64,000 nt of DNA from positions 231,154 through 295,153 of the forward strand of contig JAAXHH010000129.1 in assembly GCA_012270975.1 (NCBI GenBank). Direction: 5' to 3'. Within the stretch, counting starts at the first letter, position 1, and each line of letters starts with the position of its first letter. This DNA comes from Candidatus Latescibacterota bacterium (GTDB taxonomy: Bacteria; JAAXHH01). Shown piece after piece: positions 45,209 through 53,967 of the stretch. Made by a program: the position numbers and the translations under genes. Under the pieces are notes generated by a model that saw only the letters and a list, made by a program, of their open reading frames with translations, searched no databases and was not told the origin of the DNA.

Positions 45209-46900
45209 ATGGCCCGGATGCCGATCTCCGGAGACCAGGCCATCGCCTACGGCGCCCTGCAGTCGGGCGTGGCGGTGGCGACGAGTTACCCCGGTTCACC
45301 GAGCAGCAGCACGATTGAGTTTCTGCGCGGCTTCGTGGAAAGCCACGGATTGTACGTAGAGTGGTCCACCAACGAGAAAGTCGCCTTCGAAACGGCCGTC
45401 GGCGCTTCCATCGGCGGAGTTCCGGCCCTGATGGGCTGCAAGGGCGTCGGGTTCAATGTCGCCCTGGATACCGTCATGGTGGCCAACCTGACGGACGTGG
45501 GCGCGGGGCTGGTCATCCTGCTCGGGGACGATCCGGGCGCCTGGGCCACCCAGAACGACCAGGATACCCGACCGATCGCCTGGGGAAGCGAACTGCCCAT
45601 GCTGGAACCGGCGACCCCTTCCGAAGGGATCACGATGACCCGGGAGGCGTACCGGCTGTCCCGTGATATGCAGATGCCTGTCATCGTGCGCATCACGAAG
45701 ACCTACGGCGCGCTCGAAGAGGAAGTCGATCTGCCCGAAATCCCCCGCTCGACCTTTGTGCGACCCCATGAATTCGAGCGGCATCCCATGCGGTGGATAT
45801 CGGTTCCCGGAAACGCCGTTCAGCTGCACAGGCGGTTGCACGACCGTCTCGAAACGCTCGCGGCGCAGTTCGACTCAGCGGACTTCAACACGGTAACCGG
45901 CACGGGGAAGATCGGCATCATCGCCGCGGGCGTGATACACACCAAGTTGATGGACGTGCTGCAAGGCGCGGACACGACCGGTTTGTCCATACTCAAGCTG
46001 TCCACCCTGTGGCCGCTCCCCGCCGCCCGGATCACCGGCTTCCTGCGTTCGACGGAAAAAACCCTGATCCTGGAAGAGAACGAACCCTTTCTCGAGACCC
46101 TGATCAAGTCGATTTCCTATGACGCGCAGCTTACGACGCCGATTAGCGGCAAGCACGACAGGACGGTCTCACGGGAAGGAGAATTGTTCCGCTGGCAGAT
46201 CGCCGAGGCGTTGGCCGGGTTCGTCCCGGGATTCACACCGCCGCGCGCATTTACACCGGAAGAGGAAATGAAGTCCCTGCCCAGCCAGGCCGGCCTGCCG
46301 GAAAACTGCCCCTACACGCCCGTATTCGAAATCCTGCGCGAATTGAGCGGGCAACTGGGTCTGTCACCGGTGTACGTAGTGGATCCGGGCTGTGCGATCA
46401 AGATCGCTACGCCGCCCTTCGAGATGCTCGACGTGAAGTACTCCATGGGATCGAGCATCGGCATCGCATCGGGCCTGGTGTTGTCCGGGGTAACCGACCC
46501 GGTGATCGCCGTCGTCGGGGACTCCGACTTCTTCCACCTGAGCGCCAACGCCCTGTTCAACGTGGCCCACCACGGGTCGGATCTGCTCGTGATCATCCTG
46601 GACAACGCCACGACGGCCCTGTCCGGATTCCAGGGCACGCCCAGTCTGGGCGAGACCGATCTCCGCCATGAAACAACGCCGCTCAGTATAGACCAAATTG
46701 TGGAGGCCTGCCCGGTCGTGCTGAACGAAACCATCGATCCGTGGGACGAAACCCGGGCGCGGCACGTGCTCGAGCAAGGCCTGCTCCGGCCGGGGATCCG
46801 CGTAATCATCGCCCGGAGTCCCTGTCCCTACATCGAGAAGGGGTTCTGTCCGGGCTACAAGGCCGCCGCCGAGACCGCTGTGTTCACGTCGAATCCCTGA
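45209..46900 (+). CDS. TPP-dependent indolepyruvate oxidoreductase alpha-like protein (IorA-like), lacking ferredoxin domain
   Basis: 563 residues. IorA with IorB oxidises arylpyruvates to aryl-acetyl-CoA using ferredoxin. The protein starts ISGDQAIAYGALQSGV with the YPGSPSSSTIEF loop typical of IorA, has the transketolase-like middle domain, and a TPP site VVGDSDFFHLSANALFN...DN (about 437-470). The C-terminal region stops after SPCPYIEKGFCPGYKA: only two cysteines, without the CxxCxxCxxxCP clusters found in IorA. No iorB lies nearby. It may be a non-ferredoxin relative; function uncertain. ATG 45209 has AGGAGC upstream. Confidence 0.8.
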   Translation: MARMPISGDQAIAYGALQSGVAVATSYPGSPSSSTIEFLRGFVESHGLYVEWSTNEKVAFETAVGASIGGVPALMGCKGVGFNVALDTVMVANLTDVGAGLVILLGDDPGAWATQNDQDTRPIAWGSELPMLEPATPSEGITMTREAYRLSRDMQMPVIVRITKTYGALEEEVDLPEIPRSTFVRPHEFERHPMRWISVPGNAVQLHRRLHDRLETLAAQFDSADFNTVTGTGKIGIIAAGVIHTKLMDVLQGADTTGLSILKLSTLWPLPAARITGFLRSTEKTLILEENEPFLETLIKSISYDAQLTTPISGKHDRTVSREGELFRWQIAEALAGFVPGFTPPRAFTPEEEMKSLPSQAGLPENCPYTPVFEILRELSGQLGLSPVYVVDPGCAIKIATPPFEMLDVKYSMGSSIGIASGLVLSGVTDPVIAVVGDSDFFHLSANALFNVAHHGSDLLVIILDNATTALSGFQGTPSLGETDLRHETTPLSIDQIVEACPVVLNETIDPWDETRARHVLEQGLLRPGIRVIIARSPCPYIEKGFCPGYKAAAETAVFTSNP

Positions 46901-47083
46901 CCTCCTTGACGGAAGCGGATCTGCTCGGTCATCCGCAAGACTTTCCGCCGTCCCCCGACCCCGGGCGGAGCTGATCGTTAGCACGCAATTTGTCCTTGCG
47001 GTTATCACATGACCGGTGTTAATTGATGCACAACCAAGTAGCCGGTTTTCGCTTCAGCAGCGTATAGACGAAGGGGACGTGTA

Positions 47084-47416
47084 ATGAACGAACGCAGGAT
47101 TAACGGTATACCGGTAATCGAAGTCGTCGGCAGCTTCCTGGGCGACCCCGAAGTGTCCGCCTTTCATGACCGCGTGCGGGAGTTGAAGTCCGAGGGTTCT
47201 ACCGCGGTCGTAGTTGATCTTGGCAAGGTAAACCTCATCAGCAGTTCCGGTGTCGGCGCCCTCGTCGGCGGCGCCAAGACCCTCCGCGAGGCCGGAGGCG
47301 ACCTCAAGCTGGCCAACCTGAGCGAACGCACGCATAACGTGCTGGTCGTCATTACGCGCCTTGGTTCCGTTTTCAATGTTTTCGACTCGGCAGAGGACGC
47401 CGCGGCCAGTTTCTGA
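47084..47416 (+). CDS. STAS domain protein (anti-anti-sigma factor-like)
   Basis: 110-residue STAS protein of the RsbV/SpoIIAA type, which binds and frees anti-sigma kinases. The loop reads NLISSSGVGAL; in classic proteins it is DS(S/T)G, with the phosphorylated Ser right after Asp. Here Asp is replaced by Ser53, and Ser54 is the likely phosphorylation site. The rest (VVVDLGKV, LKLANLSERTHNVLVV, FDSAEDAAASF) fits the fold. AAGGGGA precedes the ATG. No RsbW-type kinase gene is adjacent, but one RsbW-like domain is fused to the NCS2 permease at 54723-56483. Confidence 0.9.
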   Translation: MNERRINGIPVIEVVGSFLGDPEVSAFHDRVRELKSEGSTAVVVDLGKVNLISSSGVGALVGGAKTLREAGGDLKLANLSERTHNVLVVITRLGSVFNVFDSAEDAAASF

Positions 47417-47509
47417 CCGGATCGCAGCCTGTAAAGCCGCAGTCCTGCGCGTTCAGTCGGACACGGCTGCCCTTCCCGTCTGAACTCCGACGAACCGGAC
47501 CGGCCTGAA

Positions 47510-48637
47510 TTGAACCTGGACCGCATCCGCCAGGAATTCCCTGTCGTCCGTCACTGTACCTACCTGAACCACGCGGCGGTGGGCACGTTGCCCGGTCGCG
47601 CCCGCGAGGCGGTACAGGCCTACCTGGCGGACTTCAACGAGTATGCCGCTTCCCATTATTCCAACTGGGAAGGGGCCATCGAAACGACACGGTCGCGGGC
47701 GGCCCGCCTGATCAACGCCGCGCCCGAACAAATCGCCTTCGTCAAGAATACCACGGAGGGATTGTGCTTCGCCGCCAACGGCATCGACTGGCGCCCGGGC
47801 GACAACGTGGTCCTGAACGACCTGGAATTTCCTTCCAACGTATATCCCTGGCTTAATCTCTCCCGGCACGGCGTGGAAACACGGATGGTGGAGTCCGTGG
47901 ACGGCCGGCTGTCAGTAGAATCGATTGAGGAACGGATCGATTCCAGGACGCGTGCCGTGTCCATCAGCCACGTGGAATACGGGAACGGATTCCGCAATGA
48001 CATCGCGGCGATCGGGGCGTTGTGCCACGAAAAGAGGGTCGTTTTCGTCGTCGACGCCATACAATCCCTCGGACAGACGCCGGTGGACGTGGAGGCGATG
48101 GGTATCGACATCCTCACGGCCGATGGCCACAAATGGCTTCTGAGTCCAGAGGGAATCGGCGTCTTCTACTGCGCGCCGCATCTGACTGAACGGTTGAGGC
48201 TCTACGAAGTGGGCTGGAATTCGGTGGCCGACGCGGGCAATTACGATTCCTACGATCCGACACCGGCGCCCACGGCGAGGCGCTTCGAGTGCGGTTCCCA
48301 CAATACGCTCGGCATACACGCGCTGGGCGCTTCCCTGGATTTGCTGCTGGAGGTGGGTATCGAGGCGGTGCAGGGGAGGCTGCGCCTGTTGACCGACCGG
48401 CTGGTCGCGGCATTGCACGAGGCGGGCTATCGCATCCTGAGTCCCCGGGGCAAATCCGAGTGGTCGGGTATCGTGACCTTCAACAGCCCGGTACACGAGA
48501 CCGAAACCCTTCACCGCACGCTGCGAAGTCACCAGATCATCGGCGCCCGCCGCGGCGGCGGCATACGCATTTCACCGCACTTCTACAACACGGAAGAAGA
48601 GGTGCTTCGCGTCGTATCGGCATTGCCGGGTCACTGA
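47510..48637 (+). CDS. Class V-fold PLP-dependent aminotransferase / desulfurase-like
   Basis: 375-residue fold-type I PLP enzyme. Visible: LNHAAVGTLPGRAREAV near the N-terminus, VVDAIQSLGQTPVDV (Asp182) and ADGHKWLLSPEGIG with Schiff-base Lys208; EVEF-like FNSP and RISPHFYNTEEEV near the end. Related to cysteine desulfurases and isopenicillin-N epimerases, but it lacks a clear active-site Cys loop for desulfurase work. TTG start at 47510 is the best candidate but has no strong RBS. It is convergent with the DUF362 gene. Confidence 0.85.
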   Translation: MNLDRIRQEFPVVRHCTYLNHAAVGTLPGRAREAVQAYLADFNEYAASHYSNWEGAIETTRSRAARLINAAPEQIAFVKNTTEGLCFAANGIDWRPGDNVVLNDLEFPSNVYPWLNLSRHGVETRMVESVDGRLSVESIEERIDSRTRAVSISHVEYGNGFRNDIAAIGALCHEKRVVFVVDAIQSLGQTPVDVEAMGIDILTADGHKWLLSPEGIGVFYCAPHLTERLRLYEVGWNSVADAGNYDSYDPTPAPTARRFECGSHNTLGIHALGASLDLLLEVGIEAVQGRLRLLTDRLVAALHEAGYRILSPRGKSEWSGIVTFNSPVHETETLHRTLRSHQIIGARRGGGIRISPHFYNTEEEVLRVVSALPGH

Positions 48638-48720
48638 CGGCAGCCGCATCAGGATTGCCCGGCTACGCCGGTCAGATCCGGCCCGGTCCGCTACGCCTTG
48701 GCACCAACCCGGCCGCCGTT

Positions 48721-49683
48721 TCAACCCCCGACAGCTGCCGATTCCCACGCCCCTTCGATGGCCCACTGGCGCTGCAGGTCGATGGATTCGTGCCCCTTGA
48801 AGGACAGGGCAAGTTCATCCAGCCGGCCCCCGATTACGCGTATGCGTTCCAGGTCGCCCACACCCAGACCGATGGCGTCCCCATAGAAGACCGTCCCCAC
48901 TTCGAGAGGTTCGAATCCCATCACCTTCGAGATGACGGCGTCCACGGCGATAGTGTCTTCCCCGGCCGCCGCCAGGCCCAGCGGTACGGTGTCGGTTCCC
49001 CCCGGACCGTTGCCCTGGATGCCTACCGTGCCGTCCACCACGCTGTAGTGGGGGTAGAGGTGGCGGGCCAGGCGGATCAGGTTCCGGCTGAGGGCCCGTG
49101 CCTCCTGGGGGTGGCGCCGGTCGTGGTGGGTCGTATAGCCGTGTACCTTGATACGGTCTCTTTTAAGTATCGTGCCCATGATGAGGTTCTTCAGCGCCAG
49201 GGTGACCATGGCGCCGTCGTGGGTCTTGGCCACGGCGACCGAGATGACGCAGGGACAGTCCAGCACGGTGCGCGGCATCCGCACCGTCGTCCAGGTGCCG
49301 TCCACCATGTACACCCGGGTGTTGCGCCAGCGTGTTTCCTGGTTCAGGTCGACCAGTTCGATGGGGATGTCGTATTCGTCGGGGATGTCGGCGTACCCCA
49401 TGTGGCGGAAGCACTCCCCGGGTACGGTCTCGTTGCCGCCCTCCGCAATCAGGACTCTCCGCGGTTTCTCGGGCAGGGTCATGATGACGTCCAGCACCCC
49501 GCGGATCGCGTCCGGATGGGTGCATACCACCGGATTCGTGCCGGACAGGAAATTCGGCTTGAGCATGACTTCTTCCTGCATGAGGGAGGCCAGCTGCGGG
49601 GCGGTGCGTTCTACCGCCGTGCGCACGTTCTCGCGGCGGTTGCTTCCCGTGCCGATTCCGACCGTCGTCGTGGCCGATGTCAT
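48721..49683 (-). CDS. DUF362 domain-containing protein
   Basis: 320-residue DUF362 protein. Typical stretches: LKPNFLSGTNPVVCTHPDAI, IAEGGNETVP, AVAKTHDGAMVTLALKNLIMG and VDGTVGIQGNGPG with DAVISKVMGF. The biochemical role of the domain is not established. The family often has [4Fe-4S] ferredoxin sequences at the C-terminus, but none is seen here. It is the last gene of the mqnE-mqnC-mqnA run: ATG 49683 is 2 bases past the mqnA stop, with AAGGAG at good spacing; a nearer ATG at 49689 overlaps that stop. Confidence 0.88.
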   Translation of the reverse strand: MTSATTTVGIGTGSNRRENVRTAVERTAPQLASLMQEEVMLKPNFLSGTNPVVCTHPDAIRGVLDVIMTLPEKPRRVLIAEGGNETVPGECFRHMGYADIPDEYDIPIELVDLNQETRWRNTRVYMVDGTWTTVRMPRTVLDCPCVISVAVAKTHDGAMVTLALKNLIMGTILKRDRIKVHGYTTHHDRRHPQEARALSRNLIRLARHLYPHYSVVDGTVGIQGNGPGGTDTVPLGLAAAGEDTIAVDAVISKVMGFEPLEVGTVFYGDAIGLGVGDLERIRVIGGRLDELALSFKGHESIDLQRQWAIEGAWESAAVGG

Positions 49684-49685
49684 AT

Positions 49686-50501
49686 TCATCTCCTTCCCTG
49701 GCGCGGATAGAATCGCAGTTCCGGTACGTTCGGGACCAGGCCGCGCACGTGGGCCAGTCCGTAAAACTCCATGAGCCCTTGTCGTTCCCGGTCTCCCAGG
49801 TCGAATACCAGGTGGTCTCTCAGGTACGACGCGTAGAAAGACGTCGGCTGTGAACGGTCCCCCGCGTGGACTTCGGCGATCTCGTCGAGGGCGGACATCC
49901 CCTGATTCTTCGACTCGATCAGCAGTTCGACCTCACCGGGTGTGAGACCCCCATCCATTCCTGCCCAGAAGGCGTAAACGAAAGGCAATCCGGTCAGTTC
50001 CCGCCAGGCTTCCCCCAGGTCCAGCCGCGGCTCGGGCCGGTCCGTATATTCCAGGGCCGGATCCCCGATGACCAGGGCCGCGTCCGCCCGTTCCAACATC
50101 GCTGAAACGTCCGGCGGATGGTCGACGGAATCGACTTCAAGACCGTACCGCTCATGCAGTACGATCCGGACCAGGGCGACCGAAGTCCGGGAACTCACAT
50201 CCATCGCCACGGTCCGGATCCGGTGGACCGGGACCTTGTGGAACAGGAATATGCTGCCGACCGGACCGTCGGATGCGATGGAGACGCCGGGGACGATGGC
50301 GTAGGGTACCGGACTGCGCGCGTATTCGACCGATGGGATGACGGCTGCCGATGCCTCGCCCGTCCTCACCTGCCTGGCGCACACGGACGGGACGTCGTAG
50401 AACAACTCGAACCCGTGATCCAGTCCGCCGTGTTCCAGGCCGTAGGTCAAGGCCCGGGAATTCAGGTAGCTGACGGCGTAGATGCGGGTTTTGTTAACCA
50501 T
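49686..50501 (-). CDS. mqnA: Chorismate dehydratase MqnA (futalosine pathway)
   Basis: 271-residue periplasmic-binding-fold enzyme that converts chorismate to 3-enolpyruvylbenzoate, the first step of the futalosine menaquinone pathway. Motifs: VSYLNSRALTYGLE at the N-terminus, YDVPSVCARQVRTGEASAAV, PSVEYARSPVPYAIVPG and VIGDPALEY near the end. Length fits the family. The gene is 7 bp after mqnC. The start ATG is supported by its position, with the frame beginning VNKTRIYAV. Other pathway genes (mqnB, mqnD) are not in the window. Confidence 0.94.
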   Translation of the reverse strand: MVNKTRIYAVSYLNSRALTYGLEHGGLDHGFELFYDVPSVCARQVRTGEASAAVIPSVEYARSPVPYAIVPGVSIASDGPVGSIFLFHKVPVHRIRTVAMDVSSRTSVALVRIVLHERYGLEVDSVDHPPDVSAMLERADAALVIGDPALEYTDRPEPRLDLGEAWRELTGLPFVYAFWAGMDGGLTPGEVELLIESKNQGMSALDEIAEVHAGDRSQPTSFYASYLRDHLVFDLGDRERQGLMEFYGLAHVRGLVPNVPELRFYPRQGRR

Positions 50502-50508
50502 GCTTCAA

Positions 50509-51609
50509 TCATACGCTGTTTCCCACGTACTCGTAACGCGTGTTCCGACGGCGCGGCGTGAATCCCGCGTCGCCGATGAGGCGTTCGATCTCTTCCGTAG
50601 GCATCACGAAGCTCGTGCCGCCCGCGCTGATGACGTTCTCTTCCATCATCGTGCTGCCGAAATCGTTCACCCCGTAACCCAGGGCGATCTGTGCGATCTT
50701 GGGCCCCTGGGTCACGTAGGACGCCTGGACGTTTTCGATATTGTCCAGCAAGAGCCGGGCGATGGCCACGGTGCGCAGGTAATCGTACCCGGTCGCCTTG
50801 CGCGTGTCCGGCAGTTCCGTGCCCTCCGGCTGGAAGCTCCATGCGATGAAGGCCGTGAAATACCCGTCGTGGCGGGACAGGGACTCGTCCTGAACTTCGC
50901 GGACCCGCAAGAGGTGCTTCAACCGGTGTTCGACGGTTTCCACCGATCCGAACATCATGGTGGCCGTCGACTTCATGCCGAGGCGGTGGGCCAGGCTGTG
51001 GACGTCCAGCCATTCCTGCACCGTCTCCTTCCGGAAGGCGATGGCGTCACGGACTTCGGTGTCAAGGATTTCGGCGCCGGCGCCCGGGAGGGATTTCAAA
51101 CCGGCCTCGCGCAGGCGGATCAGCGCTTCTTCCACCGTGATCCGCGAGATGTGGGCGAGATAGACGATTTCCGCCACGGAAAGCGAATGGAGATAGGCCG
51201 CGGGATAGCGCCGGGTGATTTCCGAGAATAGCCGTTCGTAGTAGTCGATCTTCAGCTTCGGATTCAGCCCGCCCTGCATGAGGATCTCGCAGGAATCCGG
51301 CGTATCGCCTCCCACGGCGATCAGCTCCTCGACCTTGGCGAAGATCTCCTCGTCCGGGAGCGTGTATCCCTCCTGGTGGCCGGGGGGGCGATAGAAGGCG
51401 CAGAACTTGCACCGCACCCAGCAGACATTGGTATAGTTGATGTTCCGGCCGATGTTGTAGGTCACCACCGGTTCGGGGTGTCTGGTCCGGCGCACGTGAT
51501 CGGCCAGCATGCCCAGCTCGGTGACGTTCGGGTGCTGGAACAGACGCCTCCCGTCCTCGGCAGTCAACCGCGTTCCGGCCAGGACTTTTTCCGCGATGTC
51601 GGTGATCAT
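50509..51609 (-). CDS. mqnC: Cyclic dehypoxanthinyl futalosine synthase MqnC
   Basis: 366-residue radical SAM enzyme that closes the ring of dehypoxanthine futalosine in menaquinone synthesis. The cluster motif is NVCWVRCKFCAFY with Cys63, Cys67 and Cys70 (CxxxCxxC), followed by YTLPDEEIF and the MLMQGGLNP region (ILMQGGLNPKLKIDYYERLF). The substrate-binding tail VNDFGSTMMEENVIS is present. It lies between mqnE (5-bp gap) and mqnA (7-bp gap), so translation is likely coupled. Confidence 0.95.
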   Translation of the reverse strand: MITDIAEKVLAGTRLTAEDGRRLFQHPNVTELGMLADHVRRTRHPEPVVTYNIGRNINYTNVCWVRCKFCAFYRPPGHQEGYTLPDEEIFAKVEELIAVGGDTPDSCEILMQGGLNPKLKIDYYERLFSEITRRYPAAYLHSLSVAEIVYLAHISRITVEEALIRLREAGLKSLPGAGAEILDTEVRDAIAFRKETVQEWLDVHSLAHRLGMKSTATMMFGSVETVEHRLKHLLRVREVQDESLSRHDGYFTAFIAWSFQPEGTELPDTRKATGYDYLRTVAIARLLLDNIENVQASYVTQGPKIAQIALGYGVNDFGSTMMEENVISAGGTSFVMPTEEIERLIGDAGFTPRRRNTRYEYVGNSV

Positions 51610-51614
51610 GGGGG

Positions 51615-52841
51615 TTATTCCTGGCTCGGTGTCGCGGCGGTCGTCGCTCCGGCGGCAACCGCGTCGGTCCTCGCCCCGGCGGCCTTGGTCCCGTTGGCGG
51701 TCGTCGCCCCGGCGGAAGTCTCCATATAGGCCGGCCGGATCGTTTCAGGCTGGTCGACAATATGGTAGAGCGCGTCGCGTTCGACGGGCTGCCGCCCCGA
51801 CTCGCTGATCATATCGAGCATCTGCGTGTGGGTCAGGGCCTGTATGCGGTCGGTGACCGGATTTCGGGTGATTTCGTACTCCAGGACACTGCCGTCCATG
51901 TCGTCCGCGCCGTACCACAGCGACACCTGCGTCACCGCCGGGGTGTTCATGATCCAGAACGACTTGATGTGGGGCACGTTGTCCAGCATGAGCCGGGCAA
52001 CCGCGATCTCCCGGAGGTCCATCTGTCCGGTAGGTCCCGGCAGGTGTTCGATGGCCGTGCGTTCAGGATGCCAGGACAGTGGGATGAAGGCCAGCAGGCC
52101 GTTCGTCTCGTCCTGCAGTTCACGCAGTTTCATGAGGTGGTAGACTTTCTCCTCCGTCTGCTCCACGTGGCCGTACAGCATGGTGGCGTTTGAAGGCAGG
52201 CCCACCTCGTGGGCGACGCGCGCGGTTTCGAGCCACTTGTCCGAATCCGATTTGGCCTGGAACAGTTCCTCGTGCACCCGTTCGCTGAAGACCTCGGCCC
52301 CGCCGCCGGGCAGGGCGTCCACCCCGGCTTCCTTCAGGTCCAGCAAGGTCTCGGCCATGGACTTCTTGCCGATTCTCCGGATCTGCTCGAGTTCGATCAT
52401 GGTGTAGGCCTTAAGGGACACCCCCGGCCGCACCTCCTTGATCGCCCGGACGATGTCCATGTAATAGGCGTAGGGCAGCTTCGGGTTCACGCCTCCGACC
52501 ATGTGGATCTCGGAGATGGGAATGTCGGCGTAGGTCTCCATCCGCGCCCTGATGTCGTCGGGCGAAAGCACGTAGCCCTCGGGGTCTTTGGGCAGGGCGT
52601 AGAACGAACAGAACAGGCAGCTCTTGTTGCAGATATTGGTGTAGTTCAGGTGCTGGTTGCGCACGAAGTATACCCGGTCGCCGTGCATGCGCTCGCGCAC
52701 CAGGTTGGCCAGGTAGCCGATGGCGGGCAGGTTCCCGTTCCGGTACAGCCTTCTCCCGTCGTCGGCCGAGAGCCGTTCGCCCGCTTCGACCTTCTTGTGG
52801 ATGTCTTCCAGTCCTGCCGCGGCGATCAATGCTTCGAACAA
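51615..52841 (-). CDS. mqnE: Aminofutalosine synthase MqnE
   Basis: 408-residue radical SAM enzyme that joins 3-enolpyruvylbenzoate and SAM to make aminofutalosine. The motif is NICNKSCLFCSFY with Cys71, Cys75 and Cys78 (CxxxCxxC), then YVLSPDDIRARM and HMVGGVNPKLPY. The C-terminal 35 residues (METSAGATTANGTKAAGA and on) are an Ala/Thr/Gly-rich low-complexity tail not found in the family. Start is TTG with AGGAGG at ideal distance. It leads the operon mqnE-mqnC-mqnA-DUF362. Confidence 0.94.
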   Translation of the reverse strand: MFEALIAAAGLEDIHKKVEAGERLSADDGRRLYRNGNLPAIGYLANLVRERMHGDRVYFVRNQHLNYTNICNKSCLFCSFYALPKDPEGYVLSPDDIRARMETYADIPISEIHMVGGVNPKLPYAYYMDIVRAIKEVRPGVSLKAYTMIELEQIRRIGKKSMAETLLDLKEAGVDALPGGGAEVFSERVHEELFQAKSDSDKWLETARVAHEVGLPSNATMLYGHVEQTEEKVYHLMKLRELQDETNGLLAFIPLSWHPERTAIEHLPGPTGQMDLREIAVARLMLDNVPHIKSFWIMNTPAVTQVSLWYGADDMDGSVLEYEITRNPVTDRIQALTHTQMLDMISESGRQPVERDALYHIVDQPETIRPAYMETSAGATTANGTKAAGARTDAVAAGATTAATPSQE

Positions 52842-52851
52842 AACCGCCTCC

Positions 52852-52977
52852 TCAAAACCAGCCGTTCAGTTTCCGCCGGCGGGCCTCCTCAGCACGCGCC
52901 GACCCGCCACACGCTTCCCTCATATTATGCACTTCCGGGTCCTTTTCCACAACAAGAATCACCTCGGATCACATCAT
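52852..52977 (-). pseudogene. Decayed fragment of a ubiD-like decarboxylase gene
   Basis: The segment 52921-52977 matches the intact UbiD gene at 57367-57423 at about 46 of 57 bases. In the minus-strand frame it reads EVILVVEKDPEVHNMRE, against KVIIVVDKDVDVHNMRE in the intact protein. A TGA interrupts the frame just before the matching part, and beyond it the frame continues to a stop at 52852-52854 without similarity. Upstream similarity fades into noise. This is a remnant of a second ubiD-like gene between the VOC gene and mqnE. Confidence 0.7.
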
Positions 52978-53052
52978 GGGTTCCAGAACGACACCGGGCG
53001 CATATCGGCTCTTTGACCACCGATCCCGCTCGACACCGCGGCCATCTCCGCG

Positions 53053-53967
53053 TCAATCCTCGACGATGCCCTTCGCAGTCCAGCCGGGATCCGGGTCGCC
53101 GGCCATCGCCTTCCGAACTTCGGGGCCGGGCGACCCTGCCGTACCCCAGTAGTCCATGGTTTCCGGCGCCCGTCTCCACACCGCGGGTTCGTGTGTTGCT
53201 TCGTCTTCGATGTACGCCAGGTCGCTGGAGAATTCATTCACGTATCCGCCCGGATCCCTGTAGTAGCAGAAGATGTTGTTGCCCGGGCCGTGACGCCCCG
53301 GCCCCCACTCGGGTTCCTGCCCCCGGGCGCGGAGGCGGGCGACCCCTTTCATCAAGTCGTTCACGTCAGCCATCGCGTACGCAACGTGGTTGACCGATGC
53401 ATGATCCGCGCGAGTGAACACGATGACATGATGTCTCCGGCCGCATCGAAGGAAGACCAGTTGGTCCTCGATCCAGTCCGAGACCCGAAACCCGAGCACA
53501 TCGGTATAGAATGCCACGGTCTGTTCGAACTGCGGCGTGTTGAGACCCACGTGGCACAACCGGCGGGGTCCATCGTTCTCGCCGGACCCGCCATTCGGGT
53601 GTTCGGCCACGCCGGCCGACAGCTCGATGCAGCGGTTTTCCGGGTCCAGGAATCGCAGCCCGTATCCGCCGCCAGGTTCGTCCAGGCCGGCCGGGCGCGC
53701 CACGAGCGGGATTCCCTCGCGCTCGAGTTCGATTGCCGCCGCGTCGACCGCCTCGCGTCCGTCTACGCTGAAGGCCAGGTGGTGGAGCCCACGACGCTGC
53801 GCCGGATGCAGGCTGAGTATGTGGTGCTCGACCGACACCCCGCGGAAATACCGGACTTGCCGATCTTCACCGGCCGATTGGAGCCCCCACGCCTCCGGGT
53901 AGAACCTGGCATGAGCTTCGATCGCGGGGGACAGCAATCCCACGTGGCGGATATCCCGGATCTTCAT
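53053..53967 (-). CDS. VOC family / extradiol dioxygenase-like protein
   Basis: 304 residues with two vicinal-oxygen-chelate domains. The second has the ligands of type I extradiol (catechol 2,3-) dioxygenases: His in LCHVGLN, His in VNHVAYAM and Glu in GYVNEFSS. The first (RHVGLLSPAIEAHARFY) has a partly conserved copy. Ring cleavage of a catechol is possible but not certain; other VOC enzymes use the same fold. Its ATG overlaps the stop of the upstream gene (53964) by 4 bp. It precedes the ubiD remnant and the mqn operon. Confidence 0.88.
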   Translation of the reverse strand: MKIRDIRHVGLLSPAIEAHARFYPEAWGLQSAGEDRQVRYFRGVSVEHHILSLHPAQRRGLHHLAFSVDGREAVDAAAIELEREGIPLVARPAGLDEPGGGYGLRFLDPENRCIELSAGVAEHPNGGSGENDGPRRLCHVGLNTPQFEQTVAFYTDVLGFRVSDWIEDQLVFLRCGRRHHVIVFTRADHASVNHVAYAMADVNDLMKGVARLRARGQEPEWGPGRHGPGNNIFCYYRDPGGYVNEFSSDLAYIEDEATHEPAVWRRAPETMDYWGTAGSPGPEVRKAMAGDPDPGWTAKGIVED

